A stretch of DNA of 64,000 nucleotides from NCBI GenBank assembly GCA_964564415.1, contig CAZMAV010000020.1, forward strand, positions 1-64,000. Direction: 5' to 3'. The position numbers were made by a program, and so were the translations under genes. Below the pieces are notes generated by a model. It was not told the origin of the DNA and searched no databases. It was given only the letters and a program-made list of their open reading frames with translations. This stretch comes from JALEFZ01 sp964564415 (GTDB lineage Bacteria > Bacteroidota > Bacteroidia > J057). Shown one piece after another: positions 33,304-43,537 of the stretch (the stretch's first letter is position 1; every line of letters begins with the position of its first letter).

Positions 33304-35172
33304 ATGAAAAGACTACTCATTCTCTTCTTAGCCTTGTCAGGCAGCCTGCTCACACTTCTGGCGCAACCCAGCTACACCTCGGCCGATTTTGTTGTTCAAG
33401 GAGATACCTTCGTCATTTCCAGGGTACAAAATGGGCTCCTCGCCCTGGATGTTGCCTCTACCGGAGCCAATTTCACCTGGAACTTCGACTCCCTCCAAAT
33501 ATTCGATCAGGAAATTCGCCGCATAGAAAATCCCGACAATACTGGCTATTATCTTACATGGTTAGCTGCTTGTATCCTGGGTCAGGGTAATGTATTTACC
33601 TGTCCCGGCATATGGGACGATCTCACTGATCAGGCTATCCTTAAATTTGATACCCTGGGATTGGGGGGTATCCAACTCAGGGAAGCCTACACCTTCTACA
33701 AAAAGACAAATACGACCTATGAGGCCAGTATCTATGGTGTCAAAGCCGGAATCGGAGGAATCAGCGTCCCGGTAGCCGTCAATTATGAAGACATAGATAC
33801 CCTTTATCAGTTTCCCGTCAATTACCTCGACAGGGACAGTTCCACCTCCAGGCTGAGGTTTGCTGTGAGCAATGGAGGTACAGGGCTGGCATCTATCCAA
33901 CAGCAAAAGCGTGTCAATGAGGTGGATGGCTGGGGAAGCCTGACCACACCCTTTGCTACCTATGACTCTGTGCTTCGCATGAAGACCCTCCTCACCAATA
34001 CCGATAGCCTGGTTCTCAATGGAGACACTTTTAGCATACCTGCCACCACCGTGGAATACAAATGGTTTGCTCCTGATGTAGGTCAGCCGGTCATGATCGC
34101 TACGGCTTCCCGTACTCCACTGGGTGAGGTCCTTACCTCCATCGAATTTGTGGATTCTCTTCGATGCCTGGAACCTAATGCCAATTTTCTGTTTTTTCCT
34201 CCTATTGCCACGGTAGACAGCGCCAGCGGCAAAGCCAATGTCAACTTCCTCAACCAAAGCGGAAGCGCTGATCAATTTACCTGGGACTTTAGGGATGGAA
34301 GCATTACAACCCGTAAAAGTCCCTCTCATGAATTTGATCCCGGTGTATACCTGGTAAGGCTGATCGCCTGTAATAGTAGATGTACTCCCCTTCAATGTGA
34401 TACCTTCAGCCTACCTGTTACTGTGGTCAACACCTTTGCTCCCCTGGCCATATTCAATGTCGCTCCTTCAGAAATCTGTCTGGGTGATAGCGTAAGATTT
34501 ACCAACAATACCATCAATGCCGATAGTTTTGTCTGGGACTTTGGGAATGGGCAGAGCAGCCTTGAAAGAGCTCCCACCCTTTCGTACGCACAGGCCGATA
34601 CCTATGAAGTAGCCCTCATCGCCATCAATGGGAGGTACCGCGACACCACTAGCCGGCAGGTCATCGTCCATCCCCTCCCCCAGCCCGATTTTGGGCAAGA
34701 CACCCTTTTCCTGCCCTCGAATTTCTCCCAATCCATCAGTCCGGGCAACTTCGACTCCTACCTGTGGTCCACGGGAGATACTGACCCCAGTATCATCCTT
34801 GATGGACAGCAGTTGGGCATCGACACCCTGATCTACTGGGTGGATGTCATGGATGAAAACGACTGCATGCAGAGGGATTCCCTCCTGGTCATTGTCAGCC
34901 AACCTACCCAGGTACCTGCCCATGTGCTGGAAAAGGTAGGCATCTTTCCCAATCCCGTAAGCCAGAGGCTTAATGTCTCCATACCTGACCGGGTGAGCGG
35001 CAATTTGACTTGCAGGATTACGAATCTTCAGGGCAAGCTGAAATACAGCCGTAGACTAAAGGGAGGGAAGACCTATTCGGTTGAAGTGGATACTTGGCCC
35101 CTGGGCTTTTACCTTATTCACGTTGAAGGACAGGACTTCCACCTGACCCAAAAGTTTTTGATTGAAGACTGA
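33304..35172 (+). CDS. T9SS-exported PKD-domain protein
   Basis: 622 residues. Signal peptide MKRLLILFLALSGSLLTLLA-Q. The N-terminal 280 residues are beta-rich and of unknown family. Two PKD-like domains follow, around 300-375 (DQFTWDFRDGSITTRKSPSH) and 380-455 (SFVWDFGNGQSSLERAPTLS). A third Ig-like stretch has SYLWSTGDTDPSIILDG, and the C-terminus is a type A T9SS sorting domain (VGIFPNPVSQRLNVSI, LQGKLKYSRRL, WPLGFYLIHVEG). Expected at the cell surface or in the medium. Divergent from murQ. Confidence 0.85.
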   Translation: MKRLLILFLALSGSLLTLLAQPSYTSADFVVQGDTFVISRVQNGLLALDVASTGANFTWNFDSLQIFDQEIRRIENPDNTGYYLTWLAACILGQGNVFTCPGIWDDLTDQAILKFDTLGLGGIQLREAYTFYKKTNTTYEASIYGVKAGIGGISVPVAVNYEDIDTLYQFPVNYLDRDSSTSRLRFAVSNGGTGLASIQQQKRVNEVDGWGSLTTPFATYDSVLRMKTLLTNTDSLVLNGDTFSIPATTVEYKWFAPDVGQPVMIATASRTPLGEVLTSIEFVDSLRCLEPNANFLFFPPIATVDSASGKANVNFLNQSGSADQFTWDFRDGSITTRKSPSHEFDPGVYLVRLIACNSRCTPLQCDTFSLPVTVVNTFAPLAIFNVAPSEICLGDSVRFTNNTINADSFVWDFGNGQSSLERAPTLSYAQADTYEVALIAINGRYRDTTSRQVIVHPLPQPDFGQDTLFLPSNFSQSISPGNFDSYLWSTGDTDPSIILDGQQLGIDTLIYWVDVMDENDCMQRDSLLVIVSQPTQVPAHVLEKVGIFPNPVSQRLNVSIPDRVSGNLTCRITNLQGKLKYSRRLKGGKTYSVEVDTWPLGFYLIHVEGQDFHLTQKFLIED

Positions 35173-35227
35173 TCAAGCGGGGATTTAGGGGATAATTCCT
35201 ATATTCGCCTTGCACGAAAAAGGATTT

Positions 35228-37528
35228 ATGAGTGAACCCGCGGCTAAGAAGAAGTTTGGGACCCTTCCTGTCTTTCTTACTTCCATATCCACCATCCTGG
35301 GAGCCATTCTTTTCCTGAGATTTGGTTGGGCCATTGGTCATGTAGGGCTGGCAGGTACGCTGATGATCGTATTGATCGGCCACTTGGTCACCATTCCCAC
35401 CTCCCTGGCTATTGCAGAGATTGCAACCAATCAGCGAGTAGAGGGAGGAGGGGCTTACTACATCATTTCCAGGTCTTTTGGATTAAATATTGGTGGGGCT
35501 ATCGGAATTGCCCTCTACATCTCTCAGGCGATCAGTGTGGCCTTTTATGTAGTGGCTTTTGCCCAATCTACCGGCCCCATCATCGACTGGATAGAAGGGG
35601 AGTTTGGGCTGGTTATTGAGACATTTGGCTACAGGCTGGTCTCCATTCCCACCATGCTCCTGATTTCCCTCCTGGTTCTCACCAGAGGGGCAAACTCGGG
35701 AATGGCTCTTCTCTATGTGGTAGCTACCATTCTTTTTATTTCCCTGGCTATGTTTTTTGCGGGGGAGCCTCCGGCCGACCTACAGGTTTCATACAGCTCC
35801 TTTACTGAATCCCTCTACAGCGTATTCAACCCCGAAAACTTCACGAGAGAGAAACTGGTCGAACTGGGCATTGCCGAGGTAAAGCCAGAGCCCTTTTTCT
35901 ATGTCTTTACCATTATCTTTCCTGCCTTTACAGGTATTATTGCAGGTCTTGGACTTTCAGGAGACCTTGAAGATCCAGGCCGTTCTATTCCTGTAGGAAC
36001 CCTGCTGGCGACCATCATTGGGATGCTGATCTATGTGGCAGTAGCCTTCAAGATTTCCTTTAGCCTACCTCCCGAAGTCTTGGTCGACAAGGATCGTCTC
36101 ATCATGAGCGACATCGCCATCTGGGGACCCATCATCCCCATTGGACTGGCAGCCGCCGCTATTTCCTCCGCCCTTGGTTCCATCCTGGTAGCCCCACGTA
36201 CCCTTCAGGCCCTGGGTGCGGATAGGGTATTTCCTTCAGAATCGGGCAATAACTGGCTGTCGAAGTTTCGCGTCAAAGATAAGGAGCCGGTCAATGGTGC
36301 CATCGTCACCATCATCATCGCCATGGTATTTGTTGTCATCGGTGATGTAGACCTCGTGGCCGAGATCATCTCCATGTTTTTCATGGTTACCTATGGAGCT
36401 ATCTGCCTTATTTCCTTTTTGGAGCATTTTTCCTCCAATCCCGCTTACAGGCCCTCCTTCAATTCACGCTGGTATTTCTCCCTACCCGGCGCTATCCTGA
36501 CCATCTGGCTCATGTTCAAGATGAACCTGCCTTATGCCCTCACTTCCCTGGTCCTCATGGTGGGAATTTACTTTTGGGTGAGCAGGTACAATCAGAATCA
36601 AGGAGGAATGGTAAGGATATTTCAGGGTGTGATCTTTCAAATCTCCCGAAGCCTTAGGGTTATGTTACAAAAGGCTGGTGGCGAAGAAGAATCCGAAGAG
36701 CACTGGGTGCCTTCCCTTGTCTGCATATCCAAAGATAGCTTTGATCGGACCTCAGCCTTCGATATGGTCCGCTTTATTTCCCATAAATATGGCTTTGGGA
36801 CTTATATTCACATGATTAAGGACTATTTTTCAAGAACCACAGTAGCCGAATCAAAGGAAATTCACTCCCGACTCCTCAAGCGCACAAAAATCTCCCGTTC
36901 CAAGGTCTATGTGGATACAATGATCAGTCCCTCCTACACTTCTGCCCTGGCCCAGACCCTGCAAATGCCCGGAATCTCAGGCCAGGACAACAATATGATT
37001 CTCTTCGAATTCAGCCCCTATCAAAAGGAGCGTTTGATGGACATCACTGAGAATTTTGGCTTGGTCAAGGCCGCTGAATTCGATGTCATGGTCCTCAGAA
37101 GCAGTGAAAAAGGCTTTGGGTACAAGCGAGAAGCCCATATCTGGCTCACCACCGAAGATTACATCAACGCTAACCTCATGATCCTATTGGCCTATATCAT
37201 CCTGGGGCATCCTGAGTGGAAGGGAGGAGTCATCAAGATTTTTGCTGTCTATCCTGCGGGTGAAGCGGCCAAACAAAAAGAGAAGCTCGTAGGCTTGATC
37301 AACCAGGGCAGACTGGCGATTTCCCCCCACAATGTCGAGGTCATCGGAAGAAAGGAAGATAAGAGCATCAAGTCCATTATCAATGAGCGCTCAGGCGATG
37401 CCGACCTCACCATCGTCGGCTTTCACCAGGAAGCCCTTAAGAAAAATACCGATGAGGTTTTCTTCGGCTATGACAGACTAGGCAATATGCTTTTTGTCAA
37501 TACCGATAAGGAAAAGATTATCGCATAA
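35228..37528 (+). CDS. SLC12-like APC-superfamily transporter (cation-chloride cotransporter type)
   Basis: 766 residues starting MSEPAAKKKFGTLPVFLTSI; TTG at 35210 would add six. Twelve membrane segments span about 15-450. TILGAILFLRFGWAIGHVGL, VEGGGAYYIISRSFGLNIGG and FTGIIAGLGLSGDLEDPGRS match the prokaryotic cation-chloride cotransporter branch, and the C-terminal soluble part (about 480-766) carries SLC12-type sequence (ADLTIVGFHQEALKKNTDEV). It probably moves K+ or Na+ with Cl- or an amino acid; the ion set is not determined. Convergent with the CHAT gene, 12 nt apart. Confidence 0.75.
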   Translation: MSEPAAKKKFGTLPVFLTSISTILGAILFLRFGWAIGHVGLAGTLMIVLIGHLVTIPTSLAIAEIATNQRVEGGGAYYIISRSFGLNIGGAIGIALYISQAISVAFYVVAFAQSTGPIIDWIEGEFGLVIETFGYRLVSIPTMLLISLLVLTRGANSGMALLYVVATILFISLAMFFAGEPPADLQVSYSSFTESLYSVFNPENFTREKLVELGIAEVKPEPFFYVFTIIFPAFTGIIAGLGLSGDLEDPGRSIPVGTLLATIIGMLIYVAVAFKISFSLPPEVLVDKDRLIMSDIAIWGPIIPIGLAAAAISSALGSILVAPRTLQALGADRVFPSESGNNWLSKFRVKDKEPVNGAIVTIIIAMVFVVIGDVDLVAEIISMFFMVTYGAICLISFLEHFSSNPAYRPSFNSRWYFSLPGAILTIWLMFKMNLPYALTSLVLMVGIYFWVSRYNQNQGGMVRIFQGVIFQISRSLRVMLQKAGGEEESEEHWVPSLVCISKDSFDRTSAFDMVRFISHKYGFGTYIHMIKDYFSRTTVAESKEIHSRLLKRTKISRSKVYVDTMISPSYTSALAQTLQMPGISGQDNNMILFEFSPYQKERLMDITENFGLVKAAEFDVMVLRSSEKGFGYKREAHIWLTTEDYINANLMILLAYIILGHPEWKGGVIKIFAVYPAGEAAKQKEKLVGLINQGRLAISPHNVEVIGRKEDKSIKSIINERSGDADLTIVGFHQEALKKNTDEVFFGYDRLGNMLFVNTDKEKIIA

Positions 37529-37540
37529 TCCAGAAGGGGA

Positions 37541-40500
37541 CTAGGACCTTCTTCTGCTCAGGTAGACAAATCCCAGCAAAAGGGCGCCCAGGCCACAGCC
37601 CAGAAGCATCCAGTTTTGTCGAGACCAGCCAAAGGAACTGACTTCCACAGGAGTATCGTCTCCGATGAGGACAAAGGGTGCCCAGTAATGCGGAAACTGC
37701 TTGCCACTGCCTTTGTCTAAGAAATCCACCTTTGCTTTGCGCAGGGCCTGGTCTTTGGGAAGCCCCTGCTTGAGGTAAGAGAAAAATGAGGCCATCACGT
37801 CTGCGCTGGTCTGGTCGTCGGCCTGCCACAAAGACATGACAATATTGGGGCAACCTGCGTATTTGAAGGCCCTGGCCAGGCTCATCATTCCCTCTCCCTT
37901 TCTCCATTTGCCCAAACCGGTCTCACAAGCGCTCAAGACGGCCAGATTAGCCCTTAGATTTTTGGGATAAATCTCATAGGCATGTAAGAGACCATCCTCC
38001 AGGCTGTCATTTCCCCTTTCCAGCACCAGGGAAGTATACATCGGGAAGGTATCGTTGAGGAAGGTGTGGGTAGCAAAGTGTAAAATGGCAGCTTCTTCCA
38101 GGTACTTTTTGGTAAGGGCTTCCCTGGCTTCTTCTCCTTGAAGCTTCTTTCCGCCCAACAATTGATAAGCTTCCTCTACCTCCTTTTGGTTGAATTGAAG
38201 CCCCCAGCCAGGAGAATCTGCCTTTTCTTTATTTGAAATCCGCTTTCGGTATTGATCATTGAAGACCGGAGCTACCCCCAGGTAAGCAAATGAAGGTGGA
38301 GGATCAGCCTGCGTTTCACCCTGTATGAGAGAGGCCGCATATTCATATCGAATGTTGTAATCCCGAATCAGGTAGGGCAAATCCTGATAACTCACATGGT
38401 CATATTCCCTCTCTTCGCTAAGTAAAATGTCAAAATTAAGTTGGGTGAGCCGACCCGAAGGGATGATGAGCAGCTCTTCAAAATTTTTGTTCCCAAACTC
38501 AGCCAGCACATCCCCTAGCAGTCCTCGATAAAGGGCATGACCCATTTCAGTGAATTTGTCGAAAGCCTCTTTATCGAAGGAGCGATTCTCAGCAAACTCC
38601 GGGGGTCTCAGCATTTGGATGAAGCTGTCGATCATGGGCTCGAAGGTCCCATCCAGGGTATCCACCAGATGTATAGTCTTCTCCTCATCAAAGGCTATCT
38701 TAAACAGGTATTGACCTTCCATCAGGAAGTACTCGACCACTAGGGTCTTCCCATCTCCTATTTTGTCCCTGACCTCATCTGGATAGACCAGGTGCTGGTC
38801 ATACTTGAGCTGGTAATAGCGGGGGTATTTTTTTTCCAAAGAACGCTGCCAGTCCAGGTAGGCCTGTTTATTTTGTTGAAATTCGACCTCCCCCCTGTTC
38901 ATTATGGTAGGATCGAGGTTGACCTGCCTGTCTTTGAGGTATCGCTTTTCGGCTTCATTGTAGGCTTGATGGAGTTGCCTGCCCCTTTCCCTCTCCGCCT
39001 GGGAAATATCTGAAAAATCGAAGGAACGCTTGCCCTGCAAATGGTAGCGAAGGGTATTGGTCTTTGCCTTGTCTGCCAGGGCAAAGGCTTCTTCATTGTA
39101 AATGGGATCCCCTGTCTCCTGATACAGACGATAATCGATGGAGAGGAGGTTGGCGTAATCGTAAAAAAAAGAAGAATTGCGCTGCCAGCCCGCCTCGCTG
39201 TAACTGGCGCGAAGCTCATACTGATCTATCCAGGCGAGCAAGGTCTTGTATGCCCTTCGAGCCTTTTTCAATTCGCCTTTGTCGCTGTAAGTGTCTCCCA
39301 AAATTCCCAGGAGATTAGAAATGTTTTGTATGTCATAGGACCGAAAATATTCCGGTTCAGCCAGTTTTTCCATTTCTTCCAGGCCAATATCCGGGAAATA
39401 GCCTTTATAAGCCTCTTCCAAATAATGAAAGGCGGAATCCACCCCTCTGCTATAGGCATGGATATAGCCCAAAAACATCGTGATGCTGATCCTGGCCGAA
39501 TGACTCGGTAGTACTTTTTCTTTATAAATGGCATAGGCTGCCCGGCCTTGTTCCAAAGATTTTTCAATCTCCCCCTTATAAAGATAAAATTCCGCCAGGC
39601 CAAAGCGGGACTTAGCTATGTTAAGATGACCCGGGTCCAGGCTTTCAACGGACATTTTGAGCCCTTTTTTATAGTATTCCTCTGCCTTTTCGAAGTTGTC
39701 CAGGTACATATAGGTCATGCCGATATTGTGGAATATCATGGCCACCTCATGGGAAGCCCCAAATTTTTCCTGATCGAGTTTGAGGGCTTTTAGGTGGACC
39801 TTCAAGGCTTTTTCCTGGTATTCGGGATTGTTGAGGTCCATGTTGGAATAGGCATTGCCGAGGGTCTTGTAAAAGCCGCCCAACTCCCAATGCCCTTCCG
39901 GATAAATTTCCTCCATCTTGAGGACGGCCTTTTTGATCAGCCCCAGGGAGCGCTCATAATCACCGATGCTGCGGTAGGCCATGGATTGGTTGCGCCAGAT
40001 GTATGGCAAAGCGTTGTGAGTGGAAAAGCCCTGCGCCAGAATTTGCTTTTCGAGGCGACTCATAAGGGAAAGCATCTCCTGATAATCCCCCTGGTTCCAC
40101 AGATAATTGGCCTCGTCCAGGTATATCTCTGTCCGGGCCAGGTGCTGTTTTACATACATCTTATCCAGAGCAGTCTTGCCCCGGTCAAAATATGTCAAAA
40201 TAGAATCCTGACTTTCTTCTCCCTGAGCGTAGATGGAAAGGTTTTCCCAGTATTTGGCAGCTAACTTAGGAGAAAATGAAGGTGTAAGAACCAAATTTCG
40301 GATAGAGGCGAGGATGTCGTATTGCTCCAGTAGGCTTTTTTTGCCGGATTGCCAGATGGCCTCGAGTTGGGTGAGGTAAAATTTTTCATTGGGGTAAGGA
40401 CTTTCCCTATTCTCCTTGTAAAATGGCAAAAGCTCATCCAGGGAAGTGTTTTGAGCGATAGCCTTTCCCTTGATCCTGTCTCTTTCTGAAAGTAAAAAAA

Positions 40501-41041
40501 CGTATCGAAGTTGATCGATTCGGCGATGGAGGGGAGATTTAAGGCTGTCCAGTGCCTGACAGGCCTTGTCGACGTAACCGAGGCTGATGCCAACGTCAGC
40601 CATTTCCAGTAAAATACGCTCCCGATGTTGAATTTTTTTGGCCTTCTTCAATCCTGCATCAAGTCGCTCCAGGGTTTCTTCGTATGCGGCTTTCCGGTAG
40701 GCCAGTTTTGCCCAGGGAATGTAGTAATCGGCACAGGAATCACATATGCCCAAAGCCGAACCAATGAAAAGCTCAGCCTCCTCCCAGCGTTGGCTCTCCC
40801 ACATCGCTTCTCCCTGGAGGATCAAGGCCTCACTGTAAAGCGGGGTGTTTTCGCTACCTATTTTTTCCAGGCTTAGCTCCACTTCCCTTCCCAGGGCCAG
40901 GGCTTCCTCCTGCCGATCCCTTCTCAATGCCTCCCAGCCTTCTTCAAGTTTGACCTTCAAGCCATCCAGGTCATTGGCCCCCACCTCCCACCCAAAACAG
41001 AGAAGGAGGATTAAAAAAGAGGGAAGTAGATAAATTTTCAT
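37541..41041 (-). CDS. Periplasmic TPR-CHAT protease-like protein with C-terminal membrane anchor
   Basis: About 1166 residues. I set the start at 41041 (MKIYLLPSFLILLLCFGWEV, signal peptide). About 35-690 is a chain of tetratricopeptide repeats (ALPYIWRNQSMAYRSIGDYE, FHNIGMTYMYLDNFEKAEEY and similar). The last 330 residues form a CHAT domain of the caspase-like clan: His992 in LHFATHTFLNDTFP (His988 is an alternative) and Cys1039 in VLSACETGLGKWRKGEGMMS form the expected dyad. A single membrane segment NWMLLGCGLGALLLGFVYLS and a basic RRRS end follow. I infer a membrane-tethered enzyme facing the periplasm. Substrate unknown. No obvious gasdermin-like or effector gene lies beside it. Confidence 0.8.
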   Translation of the reverse strand: MKIYLLPSFLILLLCFGWEVGANDLDGLKVKLEEGWEALRRDRQEEALALGREVELSLEKIGSENTPLYSEALILQGEAMWESQRWEEAELFIGSALGICDSCADYYIPWAKLAYRKAAYEETLERLDAGLKKAKKIQHRERILLEMADVGISLGYVDKACQALDSLKSPLHRRIDQLRYVFLLSERDRIKGKAIAQNTSLDELLPFYKENRESPYPNEKFYLTQLEAIWQSGKKSLLEQYDILASIRNLVLTPSFSPKLAAKYWENLSIYAQGEESQDSILTYFDRGKTALDKMYVKQHLARTEIYLDEANYLWNQGDYQEMLSLMSRLEKQILAQGFSTHNALPYIWRNQSMAYRSIGDYERSLGLIKKAVLKMEEIYPEGHWELGGFYKTLGNAYSNMDLNNPEYQEKALKVHLKALKLDQEKFGASHEVAMIFHNIGMTYMYLDNFEKAEEYYKKGLKMSVESLDPGHLNIAKSRFGLAEFYLYKGEIEKSLEQGRAAYAIYKEKVLPSHSARISITMFLGYIHAYSRGVDSAFHYLEEAYKGYFPDIGLEEMEKLAEPEYFRSYDIQNISNLLGILGDTYSDKGELKKARRAYKTLLAWIDQYELRASYSEAGWQRNSSFFYDYANLLSIDYRLYQETGDPIYNEEAFALADKAKTNTLRYHLQGKRSFDFSDISQAERERGRQLHQAYNEAEKRYLKDRQVNLDPTIMNRGEVEFQQNKQAYLDWQRSLEKKYPRYYQLKYDQHLVYPDEVRDKIGDGKTLVVEYFLMEGQYLFKIAFDEEKTIHLVDTLDGTFEPMIDSFIQMLRPPEFAENRSFDKEAFDKFTEMGHALYRGLLGDVLAEFGNKNFEELLIIPSGRLTQLNFDILLSEEREYDHVSYQDLPYLIRDYNIRYEYAASLIQGETQADPPPSFAYLGVAPVFNDQYRKRISNKEKADSPGWGLQFNQKEVEEAYQLLGGKKLQGEEAREALTKKYLEEAAILHFATHTFLNDTFPMYTSLVLERGNDSLEDGLLHAYEIYPKNLRANLAVLSACETGLGKWRKGEGMMSLARAFKYAGCPNIVMSLWQADDQTSADVMASFFSYLKQGLPKDQALRKAKVDFLDKGSGKQFPHYWAPFVLIGDDTPVEVSSFGWSRQNWMLLGCGLGALLLGFVYLSRRRS

Positions 41042-41335
41042 AGTCGAAGTAAATAGAATCCAGGAGTTGGTACATGACAAGGGGGTCAGGGTCTTATGTT
41101 CACAATCAGGGAGGACAAGTTCCCTTTTGGATCAGACATTTAAAAATTACAATATCATTGGCCCATTGGCAATGAAAAAAATAAGTTCGCCCGCTCAGCT
41201 TTGGACCAAAGGTTATAAAGTGGAGGATTCTCGGGTAGAAAATGGTTTTCTTCTCAAATATAAAAACAAAAAAAACGACCTTTAGGTATAGATTCACGCG
41301 ACAGCATTTATTTTTAAGGAAAAATCAACAGAGGA

Positions 41336-43138
41336 ATGGCTAAAAGAAGAGGCGGGACGGCAACAGGGGATCAGGAACAAAAAGTAAAGATCAGCCGGCA
41401 GGGCTTTAGGGATGCAATGAAAATTTTCAGCTTTATCAAGCCTTATCGCTGGTACTTCATTTTTGGGCTGATAGCCCTCGCCCTGTCTACCGGATCGAAT
41501 TTTGTTTTTCTTGACTATATCCGAGAATTGGTAGATACCGTTACCGATAATAAGGAGGGATGGGAATCACAGTTGCAGGTGGTAGCCCTCCAAATTGGGG
41601 CTGTACTGATCGTTCAAGCTCTTTTTTCCTTTCTGCGAATCATACTTTTTGCCCAGGTCACCCAGCGTACCCTGGCCGACATCAGGAATGCCGTCTACCG
41701 CAGCCTACTTTCTGTTGGTATTCCCTTTTTTGAAAAAAGAAGGGTGGGCGAGCTGACCAGCAGGCTTACGGCCGACGTCAGCCAACTCGAGACTACCATT
41801 CAGGTTACCATAGCCGAATTTCTACGGCAGATCCTCACGCTGATCGGCGGTCTGGTCATCCTATTCTATGTCTCCACAGAATTGACCCTGATTATGCTGG
41901 CCACCTTTCCAGTAGCGATTATCATCGCTATACTGGTAGGCAGGTACATTAGAAAGGTGAGCAAGAAGGCACAGGACAAGTTAGCAGAGTCCAATGTCAT
42001 TGTAGAAGAAACCCTTCACTCCATCCGCAATGTCAAGTCATTTGTGAATGAGCTCTTTGAATTTAGCAAGTTCAAAGAAAAAATGGGCGAGGTGGTAGGC
42101 TTCGGCATCAAGTCGGCTTATGCCCGTGGGGCCTTTGTCGTTGTGCTTATTGTAGCAGTTTTTGGAGGGATGGCCCTGGTCATGATCTTTGGAGCCAGAA
42201 TGATAGGTAGCGGAAGCTTGGATATCGATCAATTTTTCTACTTTCTCCTTATAACCGCCTTTATTGGAGGTTCTATTGCCGGACTGGGCAGCCTTTACTC
42301 CGAAATCCAACGGGCCATAGGGGCTTCTGAGCGAATCAGAGGCATCCTCGAAGAAAGTGGAGAGTTTGATTTCGAACAAGAAAGACAGCCGGAAGATCGT
42401 CTCTCCGGCCACATCCAATTGGAAGGGGTTGAATTTTCTTATCCTACCCGCCCGGATGTAGAAGTGCTCAAGGGCATTTCACTGGATATTCCCCAAGGCT
42501 CTAAGGTCGCCCTCGCCGGTCAGTCGGGCGCGGGAAAGTCTACCATCGCCCAACTTCTCCTGCGCTTTTACGAGATTCAGCAGGGCAAGCTTTGGGTAGA
42601 TGGGAAGTCGATTTTCGATTATGACCTTCATCACCTTCGCAGCAATGTAGGGATCGTTCCCCAGGAAGTGATTCTCTTCGGTGGCAGCATCAAAGAAAAC
42701 ATCGCCTATGGCCGCCCTGATGCCAGGGAGGAGGACATCATGGATGCCGCGAAAAAAGCCAATGCCTGGAACTTTATCCAAAACTTTCCGGAAGGAATGT
42801 ATACCGTGGTCGGAGACCGAGGGATCAAGCTTTCGGGAGGACAAAGGCAGCGCATCGCCATCGCAAGGGCTATTCTCAAAGATCCCGCCATTCTTATCCT
42901 CGATGAGGCTACATCTTCGTTGGACGCCGAATCCGAACACCTGGTTCAGGGAGCCCTCAATGAACTAATGAAAGGCAGGACCACCCTCATCATCGCACAC
43001 CGCCTCAGTACCATCCGCCACGTAGACCGCATCTACGTCCTCGACGATGGGCAAATCGTGGAGTCAGGCACCCACGATGAATTGGCCATGGATTCAGATG
43101 GGGCTTATAATCACTTGCTAAGGCTACAATTAGAATAG
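41336..43138 (+). CDS. ABC exporter, fused membrane and ATPase halves
   Basis: 600 residues. Type I exporter membrane domain (about 25-320, six segments) and nucleotide-binding domain (about 360-600): Walker A LAGQSGAGKSTIAQ, Q-loop IVPQEVILFGG, signature KLSGGQRQRIAIARA, Walker B ILILDEATSSLDAESE and H-loop LIIAHRLSTIRHV. It works as a homodimer or with a partner. The MsbA/LmrA/TAP-like layout makes lipid, drug or peptide export possible; the sequence does not decide. It ends 3 nt from the convergent Rieske gene. Confidence 0.9.
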   Translation: MAKRRGGTATGDQEQKVKISRQGFRDAMKIFSFIKPYRWYFIFGLIALALSTGSNFVFLDYIRELVDTVTDNKEGWESQLQVVALQIGAVLIVQALFSFLRIILFAQVTQRTLADIRNAVYRSLLSVGIPFFEKRRVGELTSRLTADVSQLETTIQVTIAEFLRQILTLIGGLVILFYVSTELTLIMLATFPVAIIIAILVGRYIRKVSKKAQDKLAESNVIVEETLHSIRNVKSFVNELFEFSKFKEKMGEVVGFGIKSAYARGAFVVVLIVAVFGGMALVMIFGARMIGSGSLDIDQFFYFLLITAFIGGSIAGLGSLYSEIQRAIGASERIRGILEESGEFDFEQERQPEDRLSGHIQLEGVEFSYPTRPDVEVLKGISLDIPQGSKVALAGQSGAGKSTIAQLLLRFYEIQQGKLWVDGKSIFDYDLHHLRSNVGIVPQEVILFGGSIKENIAYGRPDAREEDIMDAAKKANAWNFIQNFPEGMYTVVGDRGIKLSGGQRQRIAIARAILKDPAILILDEATSSLDAESEHLVQGALNELMKGRTTLIIAHRLSTIRHVDRIYVLDDGQIVESGTHDELAMDSDGAYNHLLRLQLE

Positions 43139-43141
43139 AAA

Positions 43142-43537
43142 TCAAAGCCTCTGGTTGAGTACCCAAATTTCATTTCCCCTCATTTCGTAGGCAAAGCGCT
43201 GCAAAGGCCGGGGAGGGGGACCGTCGATCACCCTCCCCTCATAATCGTAAGTTCCCTCGTGGCAAGGACAGGCAAATATTTTTTCCTCTGCCTCATAGGC
43301 CACCGTACAGCGCCGATGGGTACAGATTAAGCTGATAATCTCCAGTTTTTCTCCATCCTCGCGGAGGAGAATCTTCCTACGGTTAAAAATAAAGGTCTTG
43401 AAGCCTTCAGGTGCTTTTTTTAGGGTCTCCAGGTCGCAAAGCAACATCTCAGGCTCATCCAGCAGCCCACAGCCAGGGGCCAGACTTAGCCCCGCACCGA
43501 GAACTGCAGATCTTCTTAAAAATTCTTTTCTGTTCAT
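43142..43537 (-). CDS. Rieske [2Fe-2S] lipoprotein
   Basis: 131 residues. LICTHRRCTV and FACPCHEGTYDYEG supply the Rieske ligands: Cys72 and His74, then Cys90 and His93, with 15 residues between. Cys77 and Cys92 fit the disulfide of high-potential Rieske proteins, with Arg-Arg in place of the usual Leu-Gly. The N-terminus RKEFLRRSAVLGAGLSLAPG has a twin-arginine-like pair and a lipobox (P-G-C at 23), so export via Tat as a lipoprotein is likely. It starts inside the ribE stop (ATGA), so it is co-translated with riboflavin synthase. No cytochrome b partner is adjacent. Confidence 0.85.
   Translation of the reverse strand: MNRKEFLRRSAVLGAGLSLAPGCGLLDEPEMLLCDLETLKKAPEGFKTFIFNRRKILLREDGEKLEIISLICTHRRCTVAYEAEEKIFACPCHEGTYDYEGRVIDGPPPRPLQRFAYEMRGNEIWVLNQRL

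Noticed and set aside
41106..41297. Small minus-strand frame of 63 codons upstream of the CHAT gene
   Set aside because: No recognisable feature; it lies in the leader between divergent genes.
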